Shown here piece after piece: positions 20,607 through 31,970 of a stretch of DNA of 64,000 bases (positions within the stretch are counted from its first letter, which is position 1; each line of letters begins with the position of its first letter). The notes below the pieces were generated by a model. It ran no database searches. It saw nothing but the letters and a program-made list of their open reading frames with translations, and was not told where the DNA came from. The stretch lies in assembly GCA_018417955.1 (NCBI GenBank), contig JACTVC010000021.1, positions 186,001 to 250,000 on the forward strand. Reading direction: 5' to 3'. The DNA comes from Laccaria trichodermophora (taxonomy: Eukaryota > Basidiomycota > Agaricomycetes > Agaricales > Hydnangiaceae). Position numbers and translations under genes: made by a program.

Positions 20607-22891
20607 TTGTTGGAGGCTTGGACAAGTCATGCTACATGTACAAATATCTAAGCTGCCTGGTTGACATCATTTGTGTCATCAAATTTGAATCAAACACCCT
20701 TTCTAAATTTTGCACCATCAAAACTGTGAACTTCAATCATTCACACCATTGACAAAATAGTTTTCAACTTTCAAATAGACAGGCAAGTGGCTCAAAGATT
20801 ACAGGAACACATGGGGTTTTTTCCTCATTTTTCTTTCTTCATATATCTATGTGCACACCATCTTGAAGTTGTGAGGCACATATGATACCCAGAACTCATT
20901 GTGGAACTCAGGGATTATCCAATCTTCTCCTGACACCCCTGGGCCACACCAGCTGAAAAATTTATAAGTCAGAGCAAAGTCAGAGTTTGCAAACTTCAGA
21001 AACCATCACCTAACCCACACATCACATTGGAAGTGTCATACTTTCTTGCATTGGTGCCCAGTCCCAGATTGTCTGAGCTTGAGATCTTACCAGATTCTTG
21101 TGGAATTTTGAAGACCAACCACAGGGCCAATTCCCATCACTCTCATAGTGCTTGATTCACTCAGTCAAATCAATAACCATGTGGTATAGCTAAAACAAAC
21201 AATGGTTTATCCAGGCCCAAGGTTAAAAAGGGCCACTAAGAAACCACCAAATTCCAATAAGTATTTTACACACACAATATCACCTTTTTGTCACTGCTAA
21301 CAATGAATCTTTTTTATTTAAACATTTTTAACACTAATATGGAATTGACTATTTAATATGATTATCAGCTTTTTATTACCTCTTAACATGCAAGGAATGC
21401 TGTTTGCCCCTTGTGTAGACTCTTAGAGCTGATCAGGCTTACTTCTCACAAGATTGGGAATGCCTCATATCTGGGATATGAGATCACTTTACAAATGATG
21501 AATGGCTTAATGACAGAGGTATAGAGTTTGACACAATGCACTTATGGCACAGTTTGGTTTGTTGTCTTTTTTTTTGGCCATCTTTGTTCTTCTTTTGCTC
21601 TTGAAAGTCTGGTCCAGTCCAGTTTTTTGGCCCAAAATGAAAAGACCAAGACCAAGACTGGTTCACATACTTCCTAAAACCTCAAAAGACTGGACCAGGA
21701 CTGGAAAAGACAAAGACTGCAGTCTTTTTTCAGTCTTTGGACCAGTCTTGGTTTTGTTACAGTTGTTAAGCATAACAGGCAATTATGTTAAGCTTCAAGT
21801 TCAATCATCTGTTTGTTCATCTTGCTATGTTCCCTTACTTGAGATGACATAGTCTTTTACTACCAGTTTGTTATGCCCTTAATAACAACACTGTAGGGTT
21901 TCGCAATACTCTATGCCCAAAGGACTGTTGTATAGAAATTCAGTATTTGTTCTAAGTCGTACACTGACAATGTTCCTGTTATTAAATCTTTAACATTAAA
22001 GACTTATCATCCTGAGGTTCCAAAGAGACTCTAAGTGTGACAACTTAAGAGTCCGAGGGCAATCTTACTTCTGAGGGTCTGTCTGATGGAGAACTAAGCT
22101 TAGATTGCCTAGGTTCAAGCTACCAAATACAAACAAAAGTACCCTACTATATACTAAGGGTGCAAGTCAGAATACAAGTCAAAAGTATGAGTCATATGAA
22201 TCATACTAAGTCTAAGTAAGTCTATGTGAGTTGTACAACTACAAAAGAGTCATATGAATCTATCTAAGTAAGTATGAGTCAGGAGAAATATATCTAAATA
22301 AGATTGAGTCAGAAAAAAAGAATATAGCTGGAATGTGTATGTAGAACTGTCCAGTATGGTCTAGATGCATCTTAGGAATGTGTAAGTGTCTGTATGTGTT
22401 TGTACATATGAGGAAAAAGAGTTTGTAACAGGTTTACACTGGTTACAACCAGTTCAAGACTGGTTTTTCAACTACATATGCAATAGATTCTGCAATTTTG
22501 AGTTGCCAAATCTATTACCATGCTTCTTAGCCTTAGAACAAATGCAAGAAAATTGAATTACATTGAGAATTGATGTATATACAAAATACTGAGGTATATC
22601 TACCATTTTCACAATATATTTTACAGTTTTGTATATATCTTGGTCAGTTTTGTGCCTAAAAATATGATCTTAGGTGTGTTTTGAAGGGTTATTATGCAGG
22701 TACAAAAGGCCAGTCTTAACCAGCAAGACTGGTCCACTGTAACCAGTCTTTTTGCAGTCTTGTGATCTCAAATCTGAAAGACCAAGACTGCAGGTCCAGT
22801 CTTTTGCAGTCTTGGTCCAGTCCAGTTGCAATCTTTTTGCAGTCTTGGGACTGGACTTCCAAGCACTAATTGCTCTTGCCCTCCTGAGTCC

Positions 22892-24281
22892 TAGGGCTGC
22901 ACACTGTACCTGTCCAAGACAGCTGGACAGGACATTTAGACGGGTGTTCTACCCATCACCATTTCAACTTGGGATAAGATTCTGATGGGACGGTGGACAG
23001 GATGGATAGCACCTGTCTATTCCCGTCACCTAGATGGCCATCTGGATGGTACAGACAGCGATGCTGTGGGAAATTTTTCTACCATGCCAACATCGACATC
23101 AACAATGTAGCTTTCCATTCCCTTCCATCAAGTTAGGCATGTAATCCTTCTGTCAATGGTGATTATGCCTGGGAGACTCTATTAAGCATTACAAGCAAGT
23201 TTGGTCAGTGCTTCTCCTCCCTCTTGCAAACTCACTGTGTACTCATGTTGCTGTTACTACAGGTTACATTTGGCACCTATGCATCTCAAACATTTTGGAT
23301 CCGAAACTCAAGTCTTTGCAAAATGTGATCTTTCCAGAGGAACAAGGATACATAAGGAGTAGAGAACAGAATCTGTTCCAATTTTCATCCAGTGCGTATT
23401 ACTGTCTCTTCTCCAATGCAAGTAATGATTTTGTGTCCATGATAACGAATGTTGACTAAACCTCATTTACATCCTCAGCAGCCCACTCTGCCATGACCCA
23501 GCAGGGTCTATGTTGCTACCCAAGTCAGCCCTTGGTATGTCACTTTAGATGCACAGAAATTTTATGGACCCATTTAATTGCAACGTCTTCATACAGAATA
23601 AGTGGGCCATTGCAGCAACATTGGTGCTGGAAGTATTCCAGGTCGTAGCTGTTGCGACACACGAAATATTTTGGTACTTGAACTTGAAGGCAGACAGGAT
23701 GCAGGGGCTTGTATACTTGAATCCCTGATCTATATTTATGCTGATCACTTCACAAGTTTTGTTCAGCTGCAGGACAGGCGACTGCCCTCTTCTTCTCAAC
23801 CCATTTCTTTCCAATAAAAAAGAATAACATTCTTAGACTCTGACATATGCCTTCACTCTCCAAACAAGACATCCCTGAGGTGTGTATACATGTCATCTAA
23901 CCCTGGCAACACCCACCTTGTGCTTCAGTTGCCCTCCTTCAAGTCTATTGGACAGCACAGGCCCTCCAGACGATGTGAGCAAGATGTGACTCTGAGTTAT
24001 AGTTGTGCCGTTTTGTGTTTTTAGGACCTTCATCTTGCAAGCTGTCATCCTTGCTACTTCGTTAACCTTACTAGATACAGGCTGTAGATATTCATCACTA
24101 CACACATTAATACACAACCATTGACAACTGTCACCTGCACAACAGCTGTCTCCGTCCCCGCACCGTCCTCGTCGAGATCCCAAAGGAAACATTGACAGGA
24201 CAGGGGACAGATGAGCCTTACCCGTTCACCACCTGTCCAGTGGACAGCTGTTCCCATCCAAACGGACGGTGTGCAGCCCTA
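22892..24281. mobile_element. hAT-like non-autonomous transposon with 8-bp target duplication
   Basis: The ends are TAGGGCTGCACAC and GTGTGCAGCCCTA, a perfect 13-bp terminal inverted repeat. They are flanked on both sides by the same 8 bp, CTGAGTCC (22884-22891 and 24282-24289). TAGGG-type ends and an 8-bp duplication are hAT hallmarks. Subterminal CTGTCC/GGACAG words recur near both ends. At 1390 bp with no transposase-like frame it is non-autonomous. It is inserted into the 3' part of a SAM-gene relic. Confidence 0.85.
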
Positions 24282-24289
24282 CTGAGTCC

Positions 24290-24670
24290 TTCCTCCTCTA
24301 ACCAGGTTCTTCCTTCAACCCAAATTATTCCAGTATGACCTCCTCCTCCTCATCCTCAATCCCCCTCCTCAAAGAAGACCTCAACACAATCTATACCTTT
24401 CAACAGGTGGACAGAATTTTCTCATCCTTGGCAGCATTAATGTTTGTGTTGAAGGTGCTTGTGAGGAGATTGACTAGGGTTGGATTGTGGAGTTGGTCAG
24501 TGAGGAGGAGGTTGACCATGAGCTTGCTGCTTGAATGGTTGATTTGGGTCTCAGTGAGAGGTAATGTTTGTAACTTTCATGATTGTTATGACTTCACACA
24601 ACCATCTTTTCAATGACACTGACAAGAAATTGAATAAAAGAACACATGCATATGCAAGAGTTTGGGTTTT
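24290..24670 (+). pseudogene. SAM/coiled-coil gene, 3'-end relic (unit 0)
   Basis: Matches the 3' part of the other SAM-gene copies: TTCCTCCTCTAACC...GTTCTTCC, then codons resembling 'DLNTIYTFQQVD' and the hydrophobic tail 'LAALMFVLKVLVRRLTRVG'. The upstream half of the matching block lies at 22868-22891, separated by the hAT-like insertion. No complete frame remains. Confidence 0.55.
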
Positions 24671-24859
24671 GTTTGTGTATATCTCTGATATCGTTACTTA
24701 TACCTCATGTATCATGCATGAGCTGAACTGAACTTTTGAAACCTTTAACAATTGGCAATTGAAAGTTGTGATTTGTCTGCTTTGTTTTTCATGGTCAGTT
24801 TCTTGTTTCTTGTGTTACACCAACAGATCAAACCCTTCTGAGCCTAAGTCCTAACATAC

Positions 24860-25135
24860 TGTTGAAATGGAATTGTTAAGCTTAGATGTTCATGTGATCA
24901 AGATGAGATAGGGGATAAGATTCCGGTTGTCTTCAAGTTACCTCTGTAGGTTGCAGAGGCAAAAAATACAGGTATATATACTGTAGGGTACAAAACAGAA
25001 GGGGGTAAAGATAAAACACCCCTAAGGATGCAAGGAAACAATCAAAGATAAGGAATGTACCTAAAGTGTGAATGTACCTGAAGTGCAAAAAACAGGCACA
25101 TTGTGCATGTTCACATAGCTCCCAAAATTCCAACA
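24860..25135. mobile_element. Solo-LTR candidate
   Basis: A 276-bp insertion absent from the equivalent 3' flanks of the other family A copies. It begins TGTTGAAATGG and ends CCAAAATTCCAACA, so it shows TG...CA ends with an imperfect inverted repeat. It is flanked by CATAC and CACAC (a 5-bp duplication with one mismatch) and carries a TATA-rich stretch near 24972. The pattern fits a solo LTR, possibly Copia type; no internal region is present. Confidence 0.55.
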
Positions 25136-25179
25136 CACACCCCATTCCCATAGCATACACTCTCTCCAACATTCACCAA

Positions 25180-26882
25180 TCAGATAAATTGAACATAAGC
25201 TAGCAAAATGATGGATATCAAATGCTCTGACAGAGGGGGGAGACCACTCACCCATTTGCACAACTGCCAAAGAAAATCAATGACCACCTAGTAACCCAAA
25301 GGCAAATTGGAGACTCACAGCCTTTTTCACCCTTGGAATTGATGACCATGTATCCTGGATATAGCTCTGCATCGGTACTTTCACGTTTTACTTTTTCTAC
25401 TTGTAGAAGCCAGAAAAAGCCGGAAAAAGTCAACAAAAAGTGGGAAAAAGCAGAAAAGCCGCAAATACAAAAAGCCAGGCTCAATACCCTGAAAAGCAAC
25501 TATTTTTGAATGCATTCAGGTTGGCATGGGTTTTATTTCAATAGATGTATTTCAACTTTCCAGCTTTTTGACTTGTGGCAAGTCAAAAAGTAGATAAGTA
25601 AATCGTGATCTTGCTGATGTGTCACAACAAATCATCAACAAACTGGTGATGAAGCAGAAAGGGAAAGAAATACAGCTGTTGGAAGAGTAATTTTTGGAGA
25701 CAATAACTCCATCTGTGTAAACGATCTCATCTTTGATGATGAATAGCCAGGCGGAATTATTGCTATGGTAGTCTGCAGTGGGATAGGATGAGAATTGGAT
25801 TATCTCAGGAACTGTTACTCACCACCAGTATCAGTCAACCAAGCGCATTTCGTGAATTTTGAATCTGGTCCATCTGAAAAAGCACAGTTTGTTGCTGCAA
25901 TGGTTAGTAGATATTTGCCAAGAACTTTACCTGGTATAGGCTTAGTCTTTTGGTCTGCAGCTGTATTGATGATTGCATTGACAAGGGATACAGGATCGCC
26001 TTCATCGCTACCCGGATAAGTGTCACCTTGGAAGGATATGATGTCGGTGTCACTCATCACAGTTCCATGTCCTTGTAGAGCGCATGACCTGGTGTGACAA
26101 GACTTTCAAGTTTTGCAATGCATGCTTTCAAAGACCCAGCGGTGTGAGGGGGCGCAATGAAGAGGGTGTTGATGCATCCTAACGAAAGATCGCTTTCGTC
26201 AAAGGATGTCTTTGCCTTTTCATCTCCTTTTCCCTCTGATAAGTAAACGCGATAATACACTGCAAAGCTGATGAGTGCACTATTTGAGTAGGAGATGTCG
26301 ACAGGACTTGCCGTAATGGATCTCGGTATCATCAGAGCGTTCCGGTAGCTCCTCCAACTGCAAGACCTCCTCGGACCTCCTTTCCGACTCGACAACCAAC
26401 GCGATTGGATCTTGTTCCAACAGGCCTGGCCCAGAAGGACCGTACAGAGAGAGGCGGGCGGAATCTTCTTTTGAGAGCGGTGTGAAGAGAAGCGCCTTGT
26501 CGGGCTTCGAAAGGTCCTCAAGTTTGCATAGGGACCGCTTGATAGACGCCACGGTAAGAGGAGGGGCAAAAGATTTCGATGGAATGCGGCCGATGAAACG
26601 GTCGTTATCGTAGAGGCCGTGATTTGATTCGAATGCGCCTAGTTTGGTGTGTAGACGGTAATATACTACATGGGTAAATTAGGCCATTGAAGCCAGAAGT
26701 CGAGTTATTGGGATAGGACGCACCATAGTTAGGACTCGTCCTTTTCGTTAAATTTCCTGCTTTGCTGCTGACTCTGTATTGCCTTTGCCGTCCAAAGAGC
26801 CTTCGCTGTCTAGAAAGCCTTTGCCGTCTAAAAAGGGAGTGGAACCGGACACAGTATGATCACGACCAGGTAGAGCAGACAT
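25180..26882 (-). pseudogene. Family A, copy 1 (frameshifted, transposon in intron 4)
   Basis: All seven exons can be aligned with intact copies. Exon 1 (MSALPGRDHTVSGSTPFL, plus an extra DSEGSLDGKG-like repeat) has lost one base near 26757-26762, which leads to TAA at 26748-26750. Exon 2 has a 12-nt in-frame deletion (PLSKEDSARL). Intron 2 has the GC donor. Intron 4 carries the 250-bp element at 25370-25619. Later exons keep YMVINSKGEKG and end YVQFI at the TGA (complement of 25180-25182). The single-base loss makes this a pseudogene unless a downstream start is used. Confidence 0.7.
25370..25619. mobile_element. MITE inserted in intron 4 of family A copy 1
   Basis: The equivalent place in copy 2 (near 29010-29020) lacks these 250 bp. 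The ends form an inverted repeat over about 33 bp (CATCGGTACTTTCACG against CATCAGCAAGATCACG, then TTTACTT and CTACTT words in both). Flanking TG on both sides suggests a 2-bp duplication. It has no coding capacity. Confidence 0.65.
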
Positions 26883-27186
26883 CGCTGTTTCCAACCAGAA
26901 CCTGTTGAGATATTAACAAACAATCGAAGGAAAGAGTTCTCGTACACGCCTCCATCAGGCTCCCATCCACTGCGGGAGTACTGAATAAAATACGTGGCTG
27001 TTCAACGTGGTGGGCCTTTCAAATGATGTTCGTCAAGTATCTAGACAGTCACACCGGCATCTCTTCAGTCAGTCAGGTTGTCGCTGGTCGTCGACAGTTT
27101 GAGTTCAAGACAAAATGTTGACGATGGAAGCGTGACACCAAACACTGACAGCACCTTTTAAACGCGCCCACCGACTCACCGAGTTT

Positions 27187-28660
27187 CCAGATCCCAAAAC
27201 ATGGTCATCAACACACCTATCCTCCACACTCCCCGGAGCTGGGGCTGCGGAGGTTCTGGACCAAGTGACGCGATATTACTGCGTTCATCAAAGAGAAACA
27301 GGTAACCGGGAAGACATTTGAATCTTTGATGCTGAACGAGGGCGATTAGGGTATGTGTTCTTGCCCTTGATTTTGTCTCTATCTAGCGCTAATATTTGGA
27401 TTGAATTGAAAGGTCCGAACTATCGTAAACCCACCAACCCTCCGCTTCACCTCCCGCTCCCTGTATCAAAACGTCCTACAAGACCAGGTTCGAGTCGCGC
27501 CACTTTCATTCTCCACAAGACAACATTTTCTTGTCAACTTTCTCAACGTGAGCAGGAGCAGGAACACCATTTTATGCTCCTATCCCTGATGCTGGTCGTG
27601 GTTTTAGCTAGTGCCAATACGAAGGAGGAGTCGGACACACGGACGGAAAGAGAAACGATTAGATCGCACCAAGCTCGTCTCCTGCCTTGCCCGCCCCTGC
27701 TTACGCCTGTACATATTGACTCTGGCTCGCGCTCTCCATTGATACAACCTACGGGGTTGTGGCCGTTCCCTTCCATATGCACGGGTTCACCGGCACCATT
27801 CGTTTCTACGCATCCTGGGTCACCACTCGCTTCCATAGGCACGGGCCCTCCATTCGCTCAGGCTCCAATTGATACAGAGTTTGAATACCCCCACGCGCCT
27901 CTACCTACATATCCCCTCTCAACTGGACCTCTTCATCCAGTTCAGTTCCAACTCCGTTGGGCGTTCTTGTCCAGGCCAACAACACGGACATCCCCTTCAT
28001 CTCCTGCCACATAACGGTAATCGATAACTCCTCATGGACCCCCCTTTTTCCAATGCTGTTGTGGGTGGGGGAAGGAGGAGAGAGGGCGTTGCGACGACAG
28101 CGACGGACGCAGGACCAGTGTTCCACCGTCCTGGACCGCGGTGTAGTGCTGGAGGAGGTTGCTTCGGTGGTCTGATGTGCCTATGGATACGATATACCAA
28201 TGGATACTTCAAGTGGGGAGTGCAAGAGTGCAGACTTCTGACGCCGATGGAGACATTGAGACGGAAACAGAAGGAACCTGCAACGCCGCTTCATCACCAC
28301 TGTCCAGGGACGAGGACGGCGATGGTGGACCTCCTTCTCTCCCAGCCTCCCACACAGCAAATAACAGGAGCTGGAGTTGGGTGAGGCCGTTAAACGCGTT
28401 GGAGCCACATCTGCTGGTGTTGGTTCGGATTCATGCACGTGGCCCATAACTCTTCTCCGGGCAGTCGTTTTTCGTGTATTGGGCGACAAGACGTCTTCCT
28501 TCCTCATTTGCTCTCGCCCTCCCTCCTCTTCTAACCCAAGTTCTTCCTCCAACCCAAATACTTCCGCTATCACCCCCTCCCCTGATGCGACTGGGAAGCT
28601 CGAGGCGATCTATACCTTTCAACATCTTATACCTTTTGTATCGAGTTTCTGAAGCTAATT
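27187..28660 (+). pseudogene. SAM-domain/coiled-coil gene, unit 1 relic
   Basis: Divergent from copy 1. A damaged SAM domain lies at about 27187-27350 (CCAGATCCCAAAACATGGTC encodes PDPKTWS, then remnants of the helices and a GKTFESLMLNEGD end in shifted frames). The next exon begins at the GGTCCGAAC acceptor (27412). A Pro/Thr/Ser region rich in PFVST/GTGPPF words follows. The last third has the NRSWSW / KRVGATSAGVG segment and the region before the membrane-like tail. Several stops and frameshifts; no complete protein. Confidence 0.6.
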
Positions 28661-28827
28661 GCAAGTTGCGATGTACGCTTCGTTTTTCATGATCACTGAG
28701 TACTGAGTCCTCGGTTCTTGTGTGACATATTAAATATCTACGCTACTGGTACTACATCAACTTCTTCTAAGCCCAAGTCTTGATATATCCCATTCCGAAA
28801 GCATACACTCTCTCCGACGTTCACCAA

Positions 28828-30316
28828 TCAGATAAATTGAACATAACCTTGCAAAACGATGGATATCAAATACTCCGACAGAGGGAGGAGGCCACTCACT
28901 CGACATCACAACTGCCAAAGAAAATCAATAACCATCTAGTAACCCCAAGGCAAATTGGAGACTCACAGCCTTTTTCACCCTTGGAATTGATGACCATGTA
29001 TCCTGAATATAACTCTGTCACGACAAATCGTCAACAAACTGGTGATGAAGCAGAAAGGGAAAGAAATACGGCTGTTAGGGGAGTAATTTTTGGAGACGAT
29101 AACTCCATCCGTGTAAACGATCTCATCTTTGATGATGAATAGCCAGGCGGAATTATTGGTATGGTAGTCTGCGGTGGGATAGGATGAGAATTGGATTATC
29201 TCAGGAACTGTTACTCACCACCAGTATCAGTCAACCGAGCGCATTTCGTGAATTTTGAATCTGGTCCATCTGAAAAAGCACGGTTTGTTACCGCAATGGC
29301 TAGTAGATATTTGCCTAGAACTTTACCTGGTATAGGCTTAGTCTTTTGGTCTGCACCTGTATTGGTGGTTGCATTGACAAGGGATACGGGATCGCCTTCA
29401 TCGCTACCTGGATAAGTGTCACCTTGGAAGGATATGATGTCGGTGTCGCTCATCGCAGCTTCACTATTCACATCTTGGAAGAGTTCCATGTCCTTGTAGG
29501 ATGCATGTCCCGGGGTGACCAGGCCTTCAAGTTTTGCAATGCATGCTTTCAAAGACCCAGCGGTGTGAGGGGGTGCAATAAAGAGGGTGTTGATGCGTCC
29601 TAACGAAATATCACTTTCGTCAAAGGACGTCTTTGCCTTTTCATCTCCTTTTCCCTCTGATAAGTAAACGCGATAGTATACTGCAAAGCTGATGAGTGCA
29701 CTACTTGAGCAGAAGACTTCAACAACTTGAAGACTTGCCGTAACGGATCTCGGTATCATCAGAGCGTTCTGGCGGCTTCTCCAACTGCGAGACCTCTTCG
29801 GTCCTCTTTTCCGACTCGACGACCAACGCGATGGGATCTAGTTCGGACAGGCCTGGTCCAGAAGGACCGTACAGAGAGAGGCGGGCAGAATCTTCTTTGG
29901 GTGTCGGGCTTGAGAGCGGTGCGAAGAGAAGCGCCTTGTCGGGCTTCGAAAGGTCCTCAAGCTTACACAGGGACCGCTTGATCGACGCCACAGTAAGAGG
30001 AGGTGCAAAAGATCTCGACGGAACGCGGCCAATGAAGCGGTCGTTGTTGTAGAGAGAGTGATTCGATTCGAATGCGCCTAGTTTGGTGTATAGACGGTAA
30101 TATACTGCATGAAATTAGGTCATTGAAGTCAGCAGTTGAGTTTTCGGGATAGGACACACCATAGCTAGGACCCGTCCTTTTCGTGGAATTTCCTGCTTTT
30201 GCTGCTGACTCTGTACCCCCTTTGCCGTCCAAAGAACCTTCGCCGCCGAAAGAGCCTTTGCCGTCCAAAGGAGTGGAACTGGACTTATGATCACGACCAG
30301 GCAGAGCATCGGACAT
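28828..30316 (-). CDS. Family A protein, copy 2
   Basis: Function unknown. Seven exons (30160-30316, 29739-30104, 29219-29680, 29070-29168, 28967-29002, 28900-28911, 28828-28847) give 383 aa with no internal stop. The leader exon is longer than in other copies because a Leu-Asp-Gly-Lys-Gly-like repeat is expanded (LDGKGSFGGEGSLDGKGG). Domain 1 (exon 2) reads IGRVPSRSFAPPLTVASIK; domain 2 (exon 3) reads LGRINTLFIAPPHTAGSLK and DTDIISFQGDTYPGSDEG. Intron 2 has a GC donor. The tail is YMVINSKGEKG, then MSSYVQFI. It is convergent with the SAM relic of unit 1 and divergent from that of unit 2. Close similarity to copies 1 and 3 points to recent duplication. Confidence 0.72.
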
Positions 30317-30397
30317 CACTATTTCCAACCAGAACCTGTTGAGATACTAGTAGCAAGATGGACAATCGAAGGAAAGAGTTCTCGGACACGCCTCCAT

Positions 30398-30520
30398 CAG
30401 GCACCCAGAGTCCACGAGGCATTGGCGCTTATGCATCAACCGGGCTACCAGAGCGCGTAGGATGCTCAACTCAAGTTGAACGAATAGCTCGGCCTTCCAT
30501 CCAAGGTGTGCATGCACTGG
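30398..30520. promoter_or_regulatory. Conserved block between family A copy 2 and SAM relic 2
   Basis: Carries the shared words CACGAGGCATTGGCGCTTAT, CCAGAGCGCGTAGGATG, GTTGAACGAATAGCTCGG and GTGCATGCACTGG. It lies about 80-200 bp from the copy 2 start, in the gap between the divergent genes, and could serve both. Equivalent blocks occur at 36525-36640, 46285-46400 and 50920-51040. Confidence 0.45.
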
Positions 30521-30716
30521 CCTCTCAACCTTCTCAAGCCTTGCTCAAGCCCCAATGGTTCCTGGAAAAGTATGAAGAGCGCGAGTTTATGAGCCATCAA
30601 TATATGGGGGGAAGTGGAAGTATAGGTCGGTGATACAGTTCTGGAGGCGCTCTTGGCGATATTTTGAGTTCAAGTCATGTTGTTGACGTCACGGCGCGAC
30701 GACCTTCAATCGCGGA

Positions 30717-31800
30717 GCAGTACGTGTTTTCATCAAAACGTCCTACGAGGCCAGATATGGAGGTTCGAGTCCCGCCATAACTTCCCCTTCCATCCATCAC
30801 AAGACGACATCTCCTTGTTCAACTCTCCCAACGTTCATGTGGGGAGCAGGAGCAGGAACACCATTTTTCTGTTCCTTGCCCTGGTGCTGGCTGGTGTCGT
30901 GGTCCTAAGGGAAGAGTCGGACACACGGACGGAAGAAGAAACGATTAAATCGCACCACCAGGCTTGTCTCCTGCCTTACCCGCCCCTGCTTACGCTTGTC
31001 TATACTGGCTCTGGCTCGCGCTCCCCATTGGTACTACCTACGGGGTCTCCGTTCGTTTATACTGTGGCCCCATTCCCTCCACAGGCACGGGTTCACCATT
31101 CGTTTCTACACATCCTGGGTCTCCATTTGCTTCCACAGGCACGGGCCCTCCATTCACCCAAGCTCCAATTGATACAGCAAGACTGTACGAGTTTGGATAC
31201 CGTCATGCGCCTCTACCTTTATCTTCCGTCCCAATGGGACCTCCTCATCCGGTGTAATGACGATCTCGTTGGGCCTTGTTGCCCAGGCCAACTACATGGA
31301 CGTCCCCCTTCCTCTCCTGCTGCAGAATGGATAACCTCTCGTGGACCTCCCTCTTTCCAGTGCTGCTGTGGGTGGGGAAAAGAAGTGAGAGGGTGCTGCG
31401 ACGACGGTGACGGACACAGGACCAGTGTTCCATCATCCTAGGCTGCGGCGTAATGCTGGGGTTGGCGTTGGGGGGATGGTTGGGTTTTGTGATGTGCCTA
31501 TGTATACAATATTCCAAGTGGGGAGTGCAAGAGTGCAGACTGTTCGAGAGATATCTCTTGCATCGATGGAGACATTGAGACGGAAACCGAAGGAAGCTGC
31601 GACGCCGCTTCATCACAACTGTCCAAGGATGACGGTGATGGCGGACCTCTTTCTCTCCCGCCGTCCACGCAACCAATAACAGGAGCTGGAGTTGGGTGAG
31701 ACCGTTGAACGTGTTGGAGCTACGTCGCGGTCTGCTGGCACTGGTGCTGGTGTTGGAGGAACTTTTGTATTGAGTTTTTGAATCTTCGACCAGGCTTCGA
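30717..31800 (+). pseudogene. SAM-family gene relic, unit 2, lacking the SAM domain
   Basis: A long open frame (30677-31441) carries the post-SAM block 'QNVLRGQIWRFESRHN' and 'FNSPNVHVGSRSRNTIF', then the Pro/Ser/Thr region, but no SAM domain precedes it. After a frameshift, GSPFVSTHPGSPFASTGTG continues in another frame. 3' parts near 31620-31760 match the acidic and KRVG segments of other copies. The 5' end has been replaced by unrelated sequence. Confidence 0.55.
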
Positions 31801-31970
31801 CAGTCAGCAATTGCAAGTTGCGCCGTCTACTTCGTTTTTCATGACCAATTCCTTGTTTCTTGTTTTACACATTATTGACAAATCTACGGTACTGGTACAG
31901 CAACACTTTCTGAGACCAAGTGTTGACATATCCCATTCCGAAAGCATATACTCTCTCCTATGTTCACCAG

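Larger units (their letters stand above)
19761..22891. other. AT-rich mobile-element island downstream of copy 0
   Basis: Compared with the flanks of other family A copies, homology stops near 19830 and resumes near 22868 in SAM-gene sequence (TTGCTCTTGCCCTCC). The 3 kb between holds no credible gene. It contains the foldback element at 19833-20352, a tRNA-like sequence at 20523-20606, degenerate repeats of an AAGTATGAGTCATATGAATC-like word at about 22165-22325, and two clusters of GGTCCAGTCC/AGACTGCAGTCTT words in both orientations (about 21595-21770 and 22700-22870). Those clusters resemble subterminal repeats of a further element. Confidence 0.55.

Noticed and set aside
21590..22870. Possible 1.3-kb element bounded by GGTCCAGTCC-rich ends
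   Set aside because: End similarity is weak and no target duplication was found, so it is described only as repeat clusters.
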